62,467 nucleotides of DNA from Flavobacteriales bacterium UBA7468 (GCA_002478565.1 DLPC01000024.1:1-62467), one strand, 5' to 3'; positions 8,049-16,588 are shown, numbered from the stretch's first letter. Made by a program: numbers and translations. Notes: generated by a model not told the origin, from the sequence alone.

Positions 8049-9032
8049 TTAAAGTTGTGGTTTTTCTTTGGCCAAATGGATGATGGCATCGCCTTTATAA
8101 ACAACAGGCGCTTCGTTGATACAGATCACGAAACCAGTTTGGCTCGCTTTGATCTGCTTTTCATATTTACCGTAAGGATCTGTCACTAAGGCCAATACTT
8201 CACCTTTCTGGACGGCAGTACCATTGGCCACAAAACACTGAAACATGCCACTTGAAGGCGCGCGCATCCATTTATTTTCACCGATAAATATGGGTTCGCG
8301 GTCTTTGGAAATATCTATTTTGTAGTTGCGCATCCCTAAATGTGAAATGACGCGTTTGAGGCCGTTGAGTCCCTCCTCTACTACATTTTCTTCAATATTA
8401 TTTGATTTTCCACCTTCGAACAACAAGATTTTCTTTTTGCGTTTGACAATGCTCTCGCGCAGTGTTTTGGCGATCAGGCCTGAATGCAGAATAAACGGCG
8501 GATTGAAAACCTTTGCGAGTTCAACACTTTCTTGATCCGAAAATACACAGCGAATTTGCGGAAAATTATTGCGTTGTGCAGCACCCGTATGGAAATCGAT
8601 GATGTAGTCGCAGTGCGGTGCAATTTCTTTCATAAAATGAAAAGCAAATTGAGCGGCCAAAGAACCACTGTTACTCCCTGGAAAACTGCGGTTGAGGTCT
8701 CGGCCATCGGGCAACTCGCGTTGGAGGTTCAAAAACCCAAAAATATTAAAGATGGGCAAGCAAATAATAGTGCCTTTTGTGGGTTTATTCAGTTTTTTAC
8801 GCAAAAATCGACGGACAATCTCAATGCCGTTGAGTTCATCACCGTGAAGGCCAGCCATCACTAATACAGTAGGGCCATCTTCTTTGGCGCGCTCCACTAG
8901 AACGGGAACTTGAATTGGGGTCCGGGTATGTAAATGCGCTACCTCCAAATTCAATTGGGCACCTTTTCCGGGTAAGATTTCTTGCCCGAGGATGGTCATT
9001 TTTTTGTGATTGATTTTCTTAGCGCCTGACAT
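8049..9032 (-). CDS. Succinylglutamate desuccinylase/aspartoacylase family zinc amidohydrolase
   Basis: A 327-residue member of the AstE/AspA family (M14-related). Zinc ligands lie in LHGDELNG and in the IDFHTGA segment; the C-terminal part (from about MRAPSSGMFQ) resembles the beta-barrel found in longer aspartoacylases. These enzymes hydrolyse N-acyl or amide bonds of acidic amino acids; the substrate here is unknown. The start was placed at the ATG at 9032, which overlaps the rimK stop by 14 bases; an earlier ATG at 9071 overlaps rimK by 53 bases, and MTILGQE at 8999 is a third option. Its position behind rimK suggests a role in removing or trimming the glutamyl or related groups that RimK adds (inference). 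Confidence 0.85.
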   Translation of the reverse strand: MSGAKKINHKKMTILGQEILPGKGAQLNLEVAHLHTRTPIQVPVLVERAKEDGPTVLVMAGLHGDELNGIEIVRRFLRKKLNKPTKGTIICLPIFNIFGFLNLQRELPDGRDLNRSFPGSNSGSLAAQFAFHFMKEIAPHCDYIIDFHTGAAQRNNFPQIRCVFSDQESVELAKVFNPPFILHSGLIAKTLRESIVKRKKKILLFEGGKSNNIEENVVEEGLNGLKRVISHLGMRNYKIDISKDREPIFIGENKWMRAPSSGMFQCFVANGTAVQKGEVLALVTDPYGKYEKQIKASQTGFVICINEAPVVYKGDAIIHLAKEKPQL

Positions 9033-9897
9033 TTCTTTCGATGTAAGCAATGATTTTTCCAGCGATGTCACTTTGGGTCGTTTTTTCGATGCCCTCGAGC
9101 CCTGGCGAAGAATTGACTTCTAATACAAGTGGGCCGCGTTCAGACTGCAGCATGTCTACTCCCGCAATGCCCAAGCCCACAGCTTTAGCTGCTAAAATGG
9201 CGGTATAGCGCTCTTCGGTGGTCAATTCTATCATTTCCGAACTTCCGCCACGATGTAAATTTGACCTGAACTCGCCGGGTAAACCTTGTCTTTTCATGGC
9301 TCCGACTACTTCGCCGTCAACGACAAATGCACGGATGTCGGCACCTTTTGCCTCTCGGATAAACTCCTGAACAATTACCCTTGCCTTCAAGCCGTTGAAC
9401 GCTTCAAGTACAGATTGTGCCGCATTTAGGTTTTCAGCTAATACCACGCCCAAACCTTGTGTTCCTTCCAAAAGTTTCAGAACAACCGGTGCGCCACCTG
9501 CACTTTTTACGACATGCTTGACATCCTTTGAGTAGTTGGTAAAGACGGTTTTAGGCAAACCTATTCCTTCTTTGGAGAGCACTTGTAAGCAACGGAGTTT
9601 GTCACGGGAATGGATGATTCCGCGCGAACCAACTGCTGTAAATACATTCATCATTTCAAACTGGCGTACCACTGCGGTGCCATAGAAAGTAACCGATGCC
9701 CCAATTCTAGGAATGACGGCGTCAAAACCTTTCAAATACTGATTGTGATAATACAAGGCTGGGCCTGTTTGTTCAATTTCAATGTTGCACTTGAGGTGGT
9801 CTATGACGTGTGCCTCATGGCCAGCCGCTTCAGCTGCTTCTACAAGCCTGCGCGTTGAATAAAGATGTGCGTTTCTGGATAAAATGGCAATTTTCAT
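9019..9897 (-). CDS. rimK: RimK-type ATP-grasp ligase (ribosomal S6-glutamate ligase family)
   Basis: At 292 residues it matches RimK (300 in Escherichia coli). RimK adds glutamate residues to the C terminus of ribosomal protein S6 and can make poly-glutamate. Visible features: N-terminal MKIAILSRNAHLYSTRRL, ATP-binding VVLKLLEGTQGLGV and VIVQEFIREAKGADIRAFVV, and the metal/ATP site LVLEVNSSPGLEGIE with a conserved N and S. The gene overlaps the upstream rimB-like gene by ATGA (9894-9897) and the downstream amidohydrolase by 14 bases, so the three are translationally coupled. The true substrate in this organism is not shown by the sequence. Confidence 0.93.
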   Translation of the reverse strand: MKIAILSRNAHLYSTRRLVEAAEAAGHEAHVIDHLKCNIEIEQTGPALYYHNQYLKGFDAVIPRIGASVTFYGTAVVRQFEMMNVFTAVGSRGIIHSRDKLRCLQVLSKEGIGLPKTVFTNYSKDVKHVVKSAGGAPVVLKLLEGTQGLGVVLAENLNAAQSVLEAFNGLKARVIVQEFIREAKGADIRAFVVDGEVVGAMKRQGLPGEFRSNLHRGGSSEMIELTTEERYTAILAAKAVGLGIAGVDMLQSERGPLVLEVNSSPGLEGIEKTTQSDIAGKIIAYIERNVRR

Positions 9898-10331
9898 GCT
9901 TGTAAGGTAAGTGGCTCGTGAATATATTTTTTGCTGGTATCGACAACAAAACGATTGTTAAGGACTTTTCTTCCGAGTAAAATAGGGTAGCGCATTCCTT
10001 TGCGGACGGTCAAAGAAAATTCGGTTTTAAAACACAAACCCGCAATGCAAATGGTTCCGAAAACAAAATAGCGTTCTTGAACTTGCCCGGTACTGCTTTT
10101 TACTTTTTTAGTTCTGTATTTGGTGAAATTCATTTCTTGAGCAGTATAAGCGGCGTGCTTGTCATCCAAAAAAACCACTTTCAACTGACCTGCTTCTTCA
10201 TGGCAACTACTGACATGAATGCTTGACGTGTAGGCGCCGGTATCGACCTTCACCTTCACTTGCTCAAGGCCAAAATCGGGCAAAACAGCTAGCTCTCGAC
10301 GACCTATTAATATTTTGTCTTTAGACAACAT
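9894..10331 (-). CDS. RimB-like retropepsin-fold protease (ATP-dependent zinc protease family, PF05618)
   Basis: A 145-residue protein with a retropepsin-type DTGA motif (residues 30-33, in KVDTGAYTSSIH) and the terminal segment YPILLGRKVLNNRFVVD typical of the family. In Pseudomonas the homologue RimB removes glutamates from S6, opposing RimK (established for that organism). Here the overlapping rimK strongly supports the same pairing. On the minus strand TACATTTG (10343-10336) lies just 4 bases before the ATG, which would give a leaderless mRNA for the whole operon. Confidence 0.85.
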   Translation of the reverse strand: MLSKDKILIGRRELAVLPDFGLEQVKVKVDTGAYTSSIHVSSCHEEAGQLKVVFLDDKHAAYTAQEMNFTKYRTKKVKSSTGQVQERYFVFGTICIAGLCFKTEFSLTVRKGMRYPILLGRKVLNNRFVVDTSKKYIHEPLTLQA

Positions 10332-10335
10332 AAAA

Positions 10336-10343
10336 CAAATGTA
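10336..10343 (-). promoter_or_regulatory. Candidate -7 box for the rim operon
   Basis: TACATTTG on the minus strand, 4 bases before the ATG at 10331. No TTG at normal spacing is seen. Confidence 0.45.
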
Positions 10344-10411
10344 ATTGAAACTAAGAAGACCGTAAAATTACTTTCTAAGAAATAAAGCATGGGATTGGTC
10401 GTTAAGGATTG

Positions 10412-10419
10412 TAACTTTG
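10412..10419 (+). promoter_or_regulatory. Candidate -7 box for the TonB-dependent receptor
   Basis: TAACTTTG ends 5 bases before the ATG at 10425. Nearest TTG (10395-10397) gives a 14-base spacer, shorter than usual. Confidence 0.5.
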
Positions 10420-10424
10420 TATCA

Positions 10425-13097
10425 ATGAAGCATCTTGTACTGCTATTTTTATTTGTTTTACCGTTTGGCTTTTTAGCACAAGATATCACGCTCTATGGCC
10501 ATTGTTATGCCAAAGGAAGAAAGCCGCTTGAAGGTGCCAAAATCCAGCTTCAAATTATTGATCAGAAGTCGGTGAACATCCCAATGCAAACTACTTCTAA
10601 CCAGCAAGGATATTACGCTTTTAATAATTTAAAGATGGGTCAGCTCATTGAGCTCCATTACTTTTACAATGGCACCGAACTGACATTAAATACGCTTATC
10701 ACGGACAACAAAACCCTACAAGAATTACCCGATCAAAATTTCCGAATTCAAGAAAACCTGCCGGTAGTGGTGCAACGGGAAGGTCAAAATCCTTTCGAAA
10801 TTGAGAAAATGCCTCAACTCAATTTAAAAGGTATAGTAGGCTTAGAACGCACCCTCACCCTCATCACCGCAGCAACTTCCAACAACGAACTCACTTCTAA
10901 CTACAATGTCCGGGGTGGCAATTACGACGAAAACTTGGTTTATGTCAACGGCTTTCAAGTGTATCGACCTTTCTTGACGCGCAGTGGACAACAAGAAGGC
11001 ATGAGTTTCATTCACTCCTCATTGGTAGAGGATGTCCGTTTCAGCGCTGGTGGTTTCTCCTCCAACTATGGTGACCGCCTCAGTTCAGTTTTGGACATTA
11101 CATACAAAACACCCGAAACATTCCATGCATCTGCAATGGCATCATTGCTGGGAGTGGAAGCACATGTGGAAGAAGCAGTCAATCAACGCTTTAACTTCCT
11201 CGTAGGTGCGCGTTACCGGTCTAATGGCTATTTTCTCAATTCATTACCGACCAAAGGGGCCTACAATCCAGTATTTACTGACGCCCAAATTTTAACCAAT
11301 TATCGCCTCAATGAAAATTGGACCTGGACCTTACTCGGACATTTTTCGAGCAACACCTATCAATTTGCTCCCCAAACTTCTCAAACCGATTTTGGCACGG
11401 CCAATGAAGCATATCGCCTCATGATTTATTTTGAGGGCCAGGAGCGGTCTCAGTTTCAGACCCTCATGGGAGGCACCTCATTCAAGTATGCCAAAAACAA
11501 GACGAAATTAGATTTTTACCTTTCTGGTTTTCAATCTGATGAACGCGAGTATTTCGATATCTTAGGCCAGTACTTTATCAATGAACTAGAGACTGACCCT
11601 TCCAAAGAAGAATTTGGAGATTCCATCGCGACATTAGGTGTTGGCGGCTTTCTAAACCACGGTAGAAACCGACTCAAAGCGCAAATATTATCGGCATATC
11701 ACAACGGAAGCTACTTGCTTCAGGACGGATTCACCGATGCACTCAAAAACCACAAACGCTACAGCGAACTCTCTTGGGGTTTCAATGTCCAGCATGACCA
11801 ATTCAGAGACCGCCTTAGCGAATGGAGGCTCATTGATTCTGCTGGCTACAGCCTGCCACAATCCGTTCCGGACAGCATTGTACTGTACGAAACCATCAAA
11901 GGGAATTTATCTTTGGATGGCTACAGAGCAACGGCATATATGCAGTGGTCCAATTCCTGGACGAAAGTCAGTCGCCAAAAAATTATATCGGTCAAGACAC
12001 CTTATAAAATCGATGGCGAGCGCAGGATTCAGACAGACACCCTGGATATTTCTACCCAAAAATTTAGCTTTCAGTTTGGTTTAAGAGGTGGTTATACAAG
12101 CATCAACAAAGAGCCTTACTTTACACCTCGCATGAGCCTTTCATATGCACCAGCAGCATACATGTGGCAAAACGGACAAGCAGTTCGGCGTGGTTTGATT
12201 TTTAAACTGGCTAGTGGTATTTATTACCAACCGCCTTTTTATCGCGAATTCAGGACCTTCGATGGGCAACTTGCCTTAGGTGTACAAGCGCAGAAATCTT
12301 TTCATGCTGTTTTGGGATCTGAGTTCTTGTTTCAAATGTGGGGGCGCAGTACACCTTTTAAGCTGAGCTCTGAATTATACTACAAATACCTCTGGGACCT
12401 CAATCCTTACGAAATTGAAAATGTCAGAACGCGTTATTATGCTACCAATAATGCGGTAGGTTATGCCTATGGTTTTGATGTCAATGTACATGGTGAATTT
12501 GTAGAGGGGATTCAATCATTTTTCAAGTTGGGGCTTTTGTCTACCAAAGAAGATATCAAAGGCGACCAATACACCAATTATTACAATGCGTCGGGCGAAC
12601 GCATCATTTTTGGGTACAGCGAGGATCAAACCGTTGTAGATTCTGCGGTTATCAATCCAGGATTTATCCCGAGGCCAACCGACCAATGGTTTACTTTTGG
12701 AGCGCTCGTTCAGGATCAAATGCCCGGTTTTGAAGCCTTCAAAGTTCAAATGGGCTTACAATTTGGCTCGCCACTACCTTATGGGCCACCAGATTTTACG
12801 CGCTACAAAGACACGTTGCGTATGCGCTCTTATTTCAGAGTTGACCTCGGCTTATCTTATGACCTCCTCCATCATAAAAATATGCAGCAAAGCAAAGTTC
12901 AACAGAGCGCTCCACTGTTGCAAAAAGCCAACAAAGGTTTGGACCAAGCGCTGGTTTCTTTGGAAATATTCAATGTACTCGGCGTGAACAATGTGCTTTC
13001 TAAGCAATGGATTCAAGATGTGCAAGGCAAGTTCTATGCGGTGCCCAATTACCTGACCCAGCGTCTTTTCAACCTCAAAATATCATTGGTACTTTAG
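10425..13097 (+). CDS. TonB-dependent outer-membrane receptor
   Basis: An 890-residue TonB-dependent receptor. It has a signal peptide (MKHLVLLFLFVLPFGFLAQ), a carboxypeptidase-regulatory-like domain at about 22-100, a plug domain at about 115-235 (NYNVRGGNYDENLVYVNGF, SSNYGDRLSSVLDI) and a long beta-barrel. It imports an unknown ligand across the outer membrane using energy from TonB-ExbBD. No susD-like gene is adjacent, so this is not a SusCD polysaccharide locus. The start was moved from an ATG at 10389 to 10425 because the signal peptide begins there and the TAACTTTG box lies between them. Confidence 0.92.
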   Translation: MKHLVLLFLFVLPFGFLAQDITLYGHCYAKGRKPLEGAKIQLQIIDQKSVNIPMQTTSNQQGYYAFNNLKMGQLIELHYFYNGTELTLNTLITDNKTLQELPDQNFRIQENLPVVVQREGQNPFEIEKMPQLNLKGIVGLERTLTLITAATSNNELTSNYNVRGGNYDENLVYVNGFQVYRPFLTRSGQQEGMSFIHSSLVEDVRFSAGGFSSNYGDRLSSVLDITYKTPETFHASAMASLLGVEAHVEEAVNQRFNFLVGARYRSNGYFLNSLPTKGAYNPVFTDAQILTNYRLNENWTWTLLGHFSSNTYQFAPQTSQTDFGTANEAYRLMIYFEGQERSQFQTLMGGTSFKYAKNKTKLDFYLSGFQSDEREYFDILGQYFINELETDPSKEEFGDSIATLGVGGFLNHGRNRLKAQILSAYHNGSYLLQDGFTDALKNHKRYSELSWGFNVQHDQFRDRLSEWRLIDSAGYSLPQSVPDSIVLYETIKGNLSLDGYRATAYMQWSNSWTKVSRQKIISVKTPYKIDGERRIQTDTLDISTQKFSFQFGLRGGYTSINKEPYFTPRMSLSYAPAAYMWQNGQAVRRGLIFKLASGIYYQPPFYREFRTFDGQLALGVQAQKSFHAVLGSEFLFQMWGRSTPFKLSSELYYKYLWDLNPYEIENVRTRYYATNNAVGYAYGFDVNVHGEFVEGIQSFFKLGLLSTKEDIKGDQYTNYYNASGERIIFGYSEDQTVVDSAVINPGFIPRPTDQWFTFGALVQDQMPGFEAFKVQMGLQFGSPLPYGPPDFTRYKDTLRMRSYFRVDLGLSYDLLHHKNMQQSKVQQSAPLLQKANKGLDQALVSLEIFNVLGVNNVLSKQWIQDVQGKFYAVPNYLTQRLFNLKISLVL

Positions 13098-13117
13098 TGC
13101 CGCTTCGTTCAAAGCAA

Positions 13118-13795
13118 CTAAGCCATACTTGGCGCAAACAAGAAGCGATTAGGCGATACAAGGCCCGTTTTGACCGCATACATGACAATTCCAGCGGTGT
13201 TTTTCACACCGAGTTTTGCCATGATATTTTTACGATGCGTATTGACGGTGTGCTTACTTAGAAAAAGCAATTCAGCAATTTGCTCGTTGGTCTGGCCTTC
13301 TGCAATCAGGGTAATGATTTCGTTTTCACGTTCAGAAAGGGTGATGGGGCCACAATTGAACTCTTCGGTATTGAGTTCAGAGATATCAATGTTGGCCTTT
13401 TGAATCGTTTCTAAAATTTGCCCACAGAAAAATTGCTTGCCTTGCGCTGTTTCTTTGACAGCATCGATGATTTCGGCGAGCTCGCAATCTTTTTTGACAT
13501 AACTGGTGACACCAGATTTTAAGGCATCTACAAGAATGGGGGCATGCTGCGCTTCTGTGATAGCTACAAAACGGAGGTCTTTGAACTTACTGAGTGCTTT
13601 TGGAACGATATCGATGCTGAAACCATGGGCAGTGAAGTCTATGAGCACGACATCGGCGCCAAAATTTTTAAGTTGGGCTAGTAATTCTTCTTCGTTGCGC
13701 GCTTCGCCAACAATTGATATGCCTGCTTGGGCAGCCAAGATGGTTCGTAAACCAAAACGGATCAATTCGTTGCTATCGGCGAGAATGACTTGCAT
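13118..13795 (-). CDS. LuxR/NarL-type response regulator with atypical receiver
   Basis: A 225-residue protein. Residues 1-120 form a receiver domain and 155-215 a LuxR helix-turn-helix (LSERENEIITLIAEGQTNEQ, LFLSKHTVNTHRKNIMAKL). The candidate phospho-acceptor is D53 (LIDFTAHGF). The usual acidic pair is reduced to D7-S8, and the MPG-type sequence after D53 is missing, so phosphorylation may be weak or absent. K at SYVKK is present. The start MQVILADS at 13795 was chosen over a longer reading whose first 101 residues do not look like a receiver. Its own promoter lies at 13817-13846. No histidine kinase is adjacent. Confidence 0.9.
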   Translation of the reverse strand: MQVILADSNELIRFGLRTILAAQAGISIVGEARNEEELLAQLKNFGADVVLIDFTAHGFSIDIVPKALSKFKDLRFVAITEAQHAPILVDALKSGVTSYVKKDCELAEIIDAVKETAQGKQFFCGQILETIQKANIDISELNTEEFNCGPITLSERENEIITLIAEGQTNEQIAELLFLSKHTVNTHRKNIMAKLGVKNTAGIVMYAVKTGLVSPNRFLFAPSMA

Positions 13796-13816
13796 CTTAT
13801 TTAGAATTATTCTACA

Positions 13817-13846
13817 CAAAGGTACATCCAAATTTGAATTCATCAA
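13817..13846 (-). promoter_or_regulatory. Bacteroidota-type promoter of the response regulator
   Basis: On the minus strand: TTG (13846-13844), a 19-base spacer, TACCTTTG (13824-13817). ATG is 21 bases further on. Confidence 0.7.
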
Positions 13847-13897
13847 GCGATTTACAGCAATTTTTCTATTGAAATGAATAACAAACAAAAAGGACCT

Positions 13898-13905
13898 TAA
13901 CTTTG
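13898..13905 (+). promoter_or_regulatory. Candidate -7 box for the threonylcarbamoyl-AMP synthase gene
   Basis: TAACTTTG ends 4 bases before the ATG at 13910; predicts a leaderless transcript. Nearest TTG gives a 26-base spacer. Confidence 0.5.
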
Positions 13906-13909
13906 CCTC

Positions 13910-14860
13910 ATGAAAACGGAAGTAGGAACAGATATTTGTAGCGCACTTGCCTTGCTTCAAAAGGGGCAACAAGTTGCGATTCCGACCGAAACTGTTTATG
14001 GCTTGGCAGCTGATGCCAATAATGAAGATGCCGTTCTTGGCATCTTTAGTGCAAAAGGCAGACCGCATGCCAATCCACTCATACTTCATTTTGCGCAATT
14101 AGAACAAGCACTTCCTTATGTCCAAGCATTTCCCGAAGTTTTTAAAAGTTTGGCTAAACACTTCTGTCCTGGGCCACTCACGTTTATTGTTCCCAAAAGT
14201 AGTTTGGTCAGTGCACTCATTACAGGCGGACAAACAACAGTAGCCATTCGATTTCCCAAGCATCCCATGATGCAACAGTTGCTCAATGACCTCGGCAGAC
14301 CGCTGGCCGCACCAAGCGCCAATTTATATGGTCAACTGAGCCCTACAACAGCTGCGCACGTATTTGCTCAATTACAAGGGCGTATCCCCTACATTTTGGA
14401 CGGCGGCGCTTGTACAGAAGGTCTTGAATCTACGATTATCGGTTTTGAAAATGACCGCGTTCTGATTTATCGTTACGGGAGCATCACACCTGAACAACTA
14501 GCCGCACATTTAGGCTACACACCTGAAGCTAAAGTTCACGAGCACGGAGGCGTACTCACGAGTGGGATGGTCAAACACCACTATGCCACCCAAACACCTC
14601 TTTACCTCGGTTTGAAACCTCAGGAAAATACAAGCCAAACCCTACAAATCTTGTTGCAAGATCATCCCAATGTTGCCGAGCCTAAAATGATTTTAAGTGA
14701 CAGCGGCAGTCTTGTTGAGGCCGCACAAAATTTATATGCCACTCTGCACCTTGCAGATCAAAAAGGGTTGCAGCGCATTTTTGTCGAAACATTCCCCGAC
14801 GAAGGCTTGGGTGCAGCTATGAATGATCGCCTGAGCAGAGCCGCTGCCAAATTTCAATAG
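13910..14860 (+). CDS. L-threonylcarbamoyladenylate synthase (Sua5/YrdC type)
   Basis: This enzyme makes threonylcarbamoyl-AMP from threonine, bicarbonate and ATP for the universal t6A37 modification of tRNAs reading ANN codons. It has 316 residues, so it is the long Sua5 form: YrdC domain at about 1-190 with PTETVYGL (25-32), KRP-like and SAN segments (APSANLYGQLSPTTA), then a Sua5 C-terminal domain at about 215-316. It is a single gene; the promoter box lies 4 bases before the ATG. Short TsaC proteins lack the second domain. Confidence 0.95.
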   Translation: MKTEVGTDICSALALLQKGQQVAIPTETVYGLAADANNEDAVLGIFSAKGRPHANPLILHFAQLEQALPYVQAFPEVFKSLAKHFCPGPLTFIVPKSSLVSALITGGQTTVAIRFPKHPMMQQLLNDLGRPLAAPSANLYGQLSPTTAAHVFAQLQGRIPYILDGGACTEGLESTIIGFENDRVLIYRYGSITPEQLAAHLGYTPEAKVHEHGGVLTSGMVKHHYATQTPLYLGLKPQENTSQTLQILLQDHPNVAEPKMILSDSGSLVEAAQNLYATLHLADQKGLQRIFVETFPDEGLGAAMNDRLSRAAAKFQ

Positions 14861-14935
14861 CGATTTTTTCAAAGGCCAGGGATATTAAAACCTAGATGAT
14901 CCTCCATAAAGTCTCAGTCTCCTATTTTTTAACCC

Positions 14936-14965
14936 AAAAAAAAGGCCCCGAAATCGGAGCCTTTT
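14936..14965 (-). terminator. Intrinsic terminator of rpmE2 (possibly bidirectional)
   Basis: AAGGCcCCGA (14942-14951) pairs with TCGGaGCCTT (14954-14963) with one mismatch. The minus strand then has a run of T (plus-strand A at 14936-14943); the plus strand has TTTT at 14962-14965, so it could also stop the gene ending at 14860. Confidence 0.85.
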
Positions 14966-14990
14966 AAATATGTGTATTGAGCGAACTCAA

Positions 14991-15245
14991 TTATTTCATA
15001 TGACGACCATAACGGTTTTTGAACTTATCGATACGACCAGCTGTATCTACGAACTGTGCGATACCTGTAAAGAACGGGTGTGATTTATGAGAGATATCTA
15101 ACTTCACAAGTGGATACTCGTTGCCGTCTTCCCAAGAAATAGTTTCTTTTGTTTCTGCACATGAAGGACAGATAAAAGCGTAGTCGTTAGACATATCTTT
15201 GAAGACAACTAGTCTGTAATCTGATGGGTGGATATCTTTTTTCAT
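14991..15245 (-). CDS. rpmE2: 50S ribosomal protein L31, type B, with CPSC motif
   Basis: An 84-residue L31 of the type B (usually zinc-free) class: MKKDIHPSDYRLVVFKDMSN at the start and HPFFTGIAQFVDTAGRIDKF near the end. It differs from the Bacteroidota proteins I know at residues 26-29, where CPSC replaces a sequence such as TKST, giving a lone CxxC pair. Type A L31 uses four ligands to bind zinc; here only two cysteines exist. It has its own promoter (15274-15303) and terminator. Confidence 0.95.
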   Translation of the reverse strand: MKKDIHPSDYRLVVFKDMSNDYAFICPSCAETKETISWEDGNEYPLVKLDISHKSHPFFTGIAQFVDTAGRIDKFKNRYGRHMK

Positions 15246-15273
15246 TTTTATTACTGTTTCGGAAAATGGATTG

Positions 15274-15303
15274 CAAAGATACGCATTTCTTATTCAAAAA
15301 CAA
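15274..15303 (-). promoter_or_regulatory. Bacteroidota-type promoter of rpmE2
   Basis: On the minus strand: TTG (15303-15301), 19-base spacer, TATCTTTG (15281-15274), followed by a leader of roughly 20-25 bases to the ATG. Confidence 0.75.
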
Positions 15304-15343
15304 GAAATTTAGCAGCAAAAGAAAAAAAAGTCGATTTGTATAG

Positions 15344-15351
15344 TAGTTTTG
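15344..15351 (+). promoter_or_regulatory. Candidate -7 box for the PP2C phosphatase gene
   Basis: TAGTTTTG, 16 bases before the ATG at 15368. No TTG at normal spacing. Confidence 0.4.
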
Positions 15352-15367
15352 TAAGCAATAGTTCGCC

Positions 15368-16588
15368 ATGCGTCAAGAATTTAATGCTTCACTGTCCCAC
15401 CTTGAGCTCAAGGATAACCGCTTGCATTCATTGCTCGAACTGACCAATGCTATCAACGCTAACCTCGCCACAGATCAACTCTATCGCATCTTTACCTTCA
15501 TCATGAAGGAGCAGCTCAACTTTAGCCGCTTTGCTTTACTGATGGCGCATGAAGAATGGGAGCTGGCAGCAAAAAGCGGTTACAAAGGAAAAATTACTGC
15601 CTCAGACTTAGCCCAAGAACTACAACGCTTCAAAGATATTACCCTTGTAGAATCATCCAATAGCCCACAATTAAAAGATTTCCAGGCTGTGATTCCGATC
15701 TTTCATCAAGACCGCGCCTTGGCTTTTTTACTTTTAGCCACACCCGGAAAAACTGAATTTTTAGAACCACAGCACTTCTCTTTTGCACAAACACTGACCA
15801 ATATTTTGTCTGTAGCCATTGAGAACAGACGCCTGACCAAACAAAACCTCATCAAGGAGCGCATTTCAAAAGAACTTGAATTGGCCTCTGAAATGCAAAA
15901 GTTATTGTTCCCACAAGAATTACCCTCCAATAAAAAAATGGACCTCTCCGGACGTTATATCCCAAGACACGCCATTGGTGGAGACTACTACGATTTCATC
16001 CCGCTAGGCGATGAGGAGTATATTATTTGTATTGGGGATGTCAGTGGCAAAGGCATCACCGCCGCAATGCTCATGGCCAACTTTCAAGCAACCATCCGTA
16101 CTTTATTCAAATACCAACGTTTTGAAATGAGTTTCTTGATGGAAGAGCTCAATAAAATTGTGATGAAAAGTGCCAAAGGTGAAAAATTCATCACTTTTTT
16201 TATTGCGCACTACAACGCTTACACCCGACAATTAACTTATGTCAATGCAGGCCACAACCAGCCTTTTGTCTTGCATGGTAAGAACGTGACGCTGCTCACA
16301 GAAGGATGTATTGGACTGGGTATGCTCGACGAATTGCCCTATGTGAATGTCGGAAAGCTGATCTTACAACCCAAAACTACTATTGTGCTTTTTACAGATG
16401 GTGTGGTAGAGTTGGAAAACGAAGCAGGTGAGGCATTTGGGCTCGAGCAACTCATCAAGCAAGTAAAGGCTTTTGCGCCATTGAAAATGGAAGACATGAA
16501 CAACCTGATTTTCTCGAAATTAGAGGAATGGAAAGGTAATTTACCTTACGTCGACGACACCGCAATTTTCAGCTGTAAATTTTTCTAA
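15368..16588 (+). CDS. GAF-domain SpoIIE/RsbU-type PP2C serine phosphatase
   Basis: A 406-residue soluble signalling protein. Residues of about 20-160 form a GAF-like sensor, 160-185 a coiled-coil linker, and 190-405 a PP2C-like (SpoIIE/RsbU) phosphatase with metal-binding motifs GGDYYD (204-209), GDVSGKG (223-229), FTDGVVE and the final DDTAIF. RsbU-type enzymes dephosphorylate a STAS-domain antagonist in partner-switching cascades. No STAS protein or anti-sigma kinase is adjacent, so the target is unknown. Its stop interlocks with the convergent gene in a shared CTAA (16585-16588). Confidence 0.9.
   Translation: MRQEFNASLSHLELKDNRLHSLLELTNAINANLATDQLYRIFTFIMKEQLNFSRFALLMAHEEWELAAKSGYKGKITASDLAQELQRFKDITLVESSNSPQLKDFQAVIPIFHQDRALAFLLLATPGKTEFLEPQHFSFAQTLTNILSVAIENRRLTKQNLIKERISKELELASEMQKLLFPQELPSNKKMDLSGRYIPRHAIGGDYYDFIPLGDEEYIICIGDVSGKGITAAMLMANFQATIRTLFKYQRFEMSFLMEELNKIVMKSAKGEKFITFFIAHYNAYTRQLTYVNAGHNQPFVLHGKNVTLLTEGCIGLGMLDELPYVNVGKLILQPKTTIVLFTDGVVELENEAGEAFGLEQLIKQVKAFAPLKMEDMNNLIFSKLEEWKGNLPYVDDTAIFSCKFF

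Noticed and set aside
10425..13097. SusC of a polysaccharide utilisation locus
   Set aside because: No susD-like gene or glycosidase adjacent, and the receptor lacks the usual SusC context.
13796..14098. N-terminal extension of the response regulator
   Set aside because: The extra 101 residues are not receiver-like, run into the divergent tRNA-modification gene and contain the promoter box of the shorter gene.
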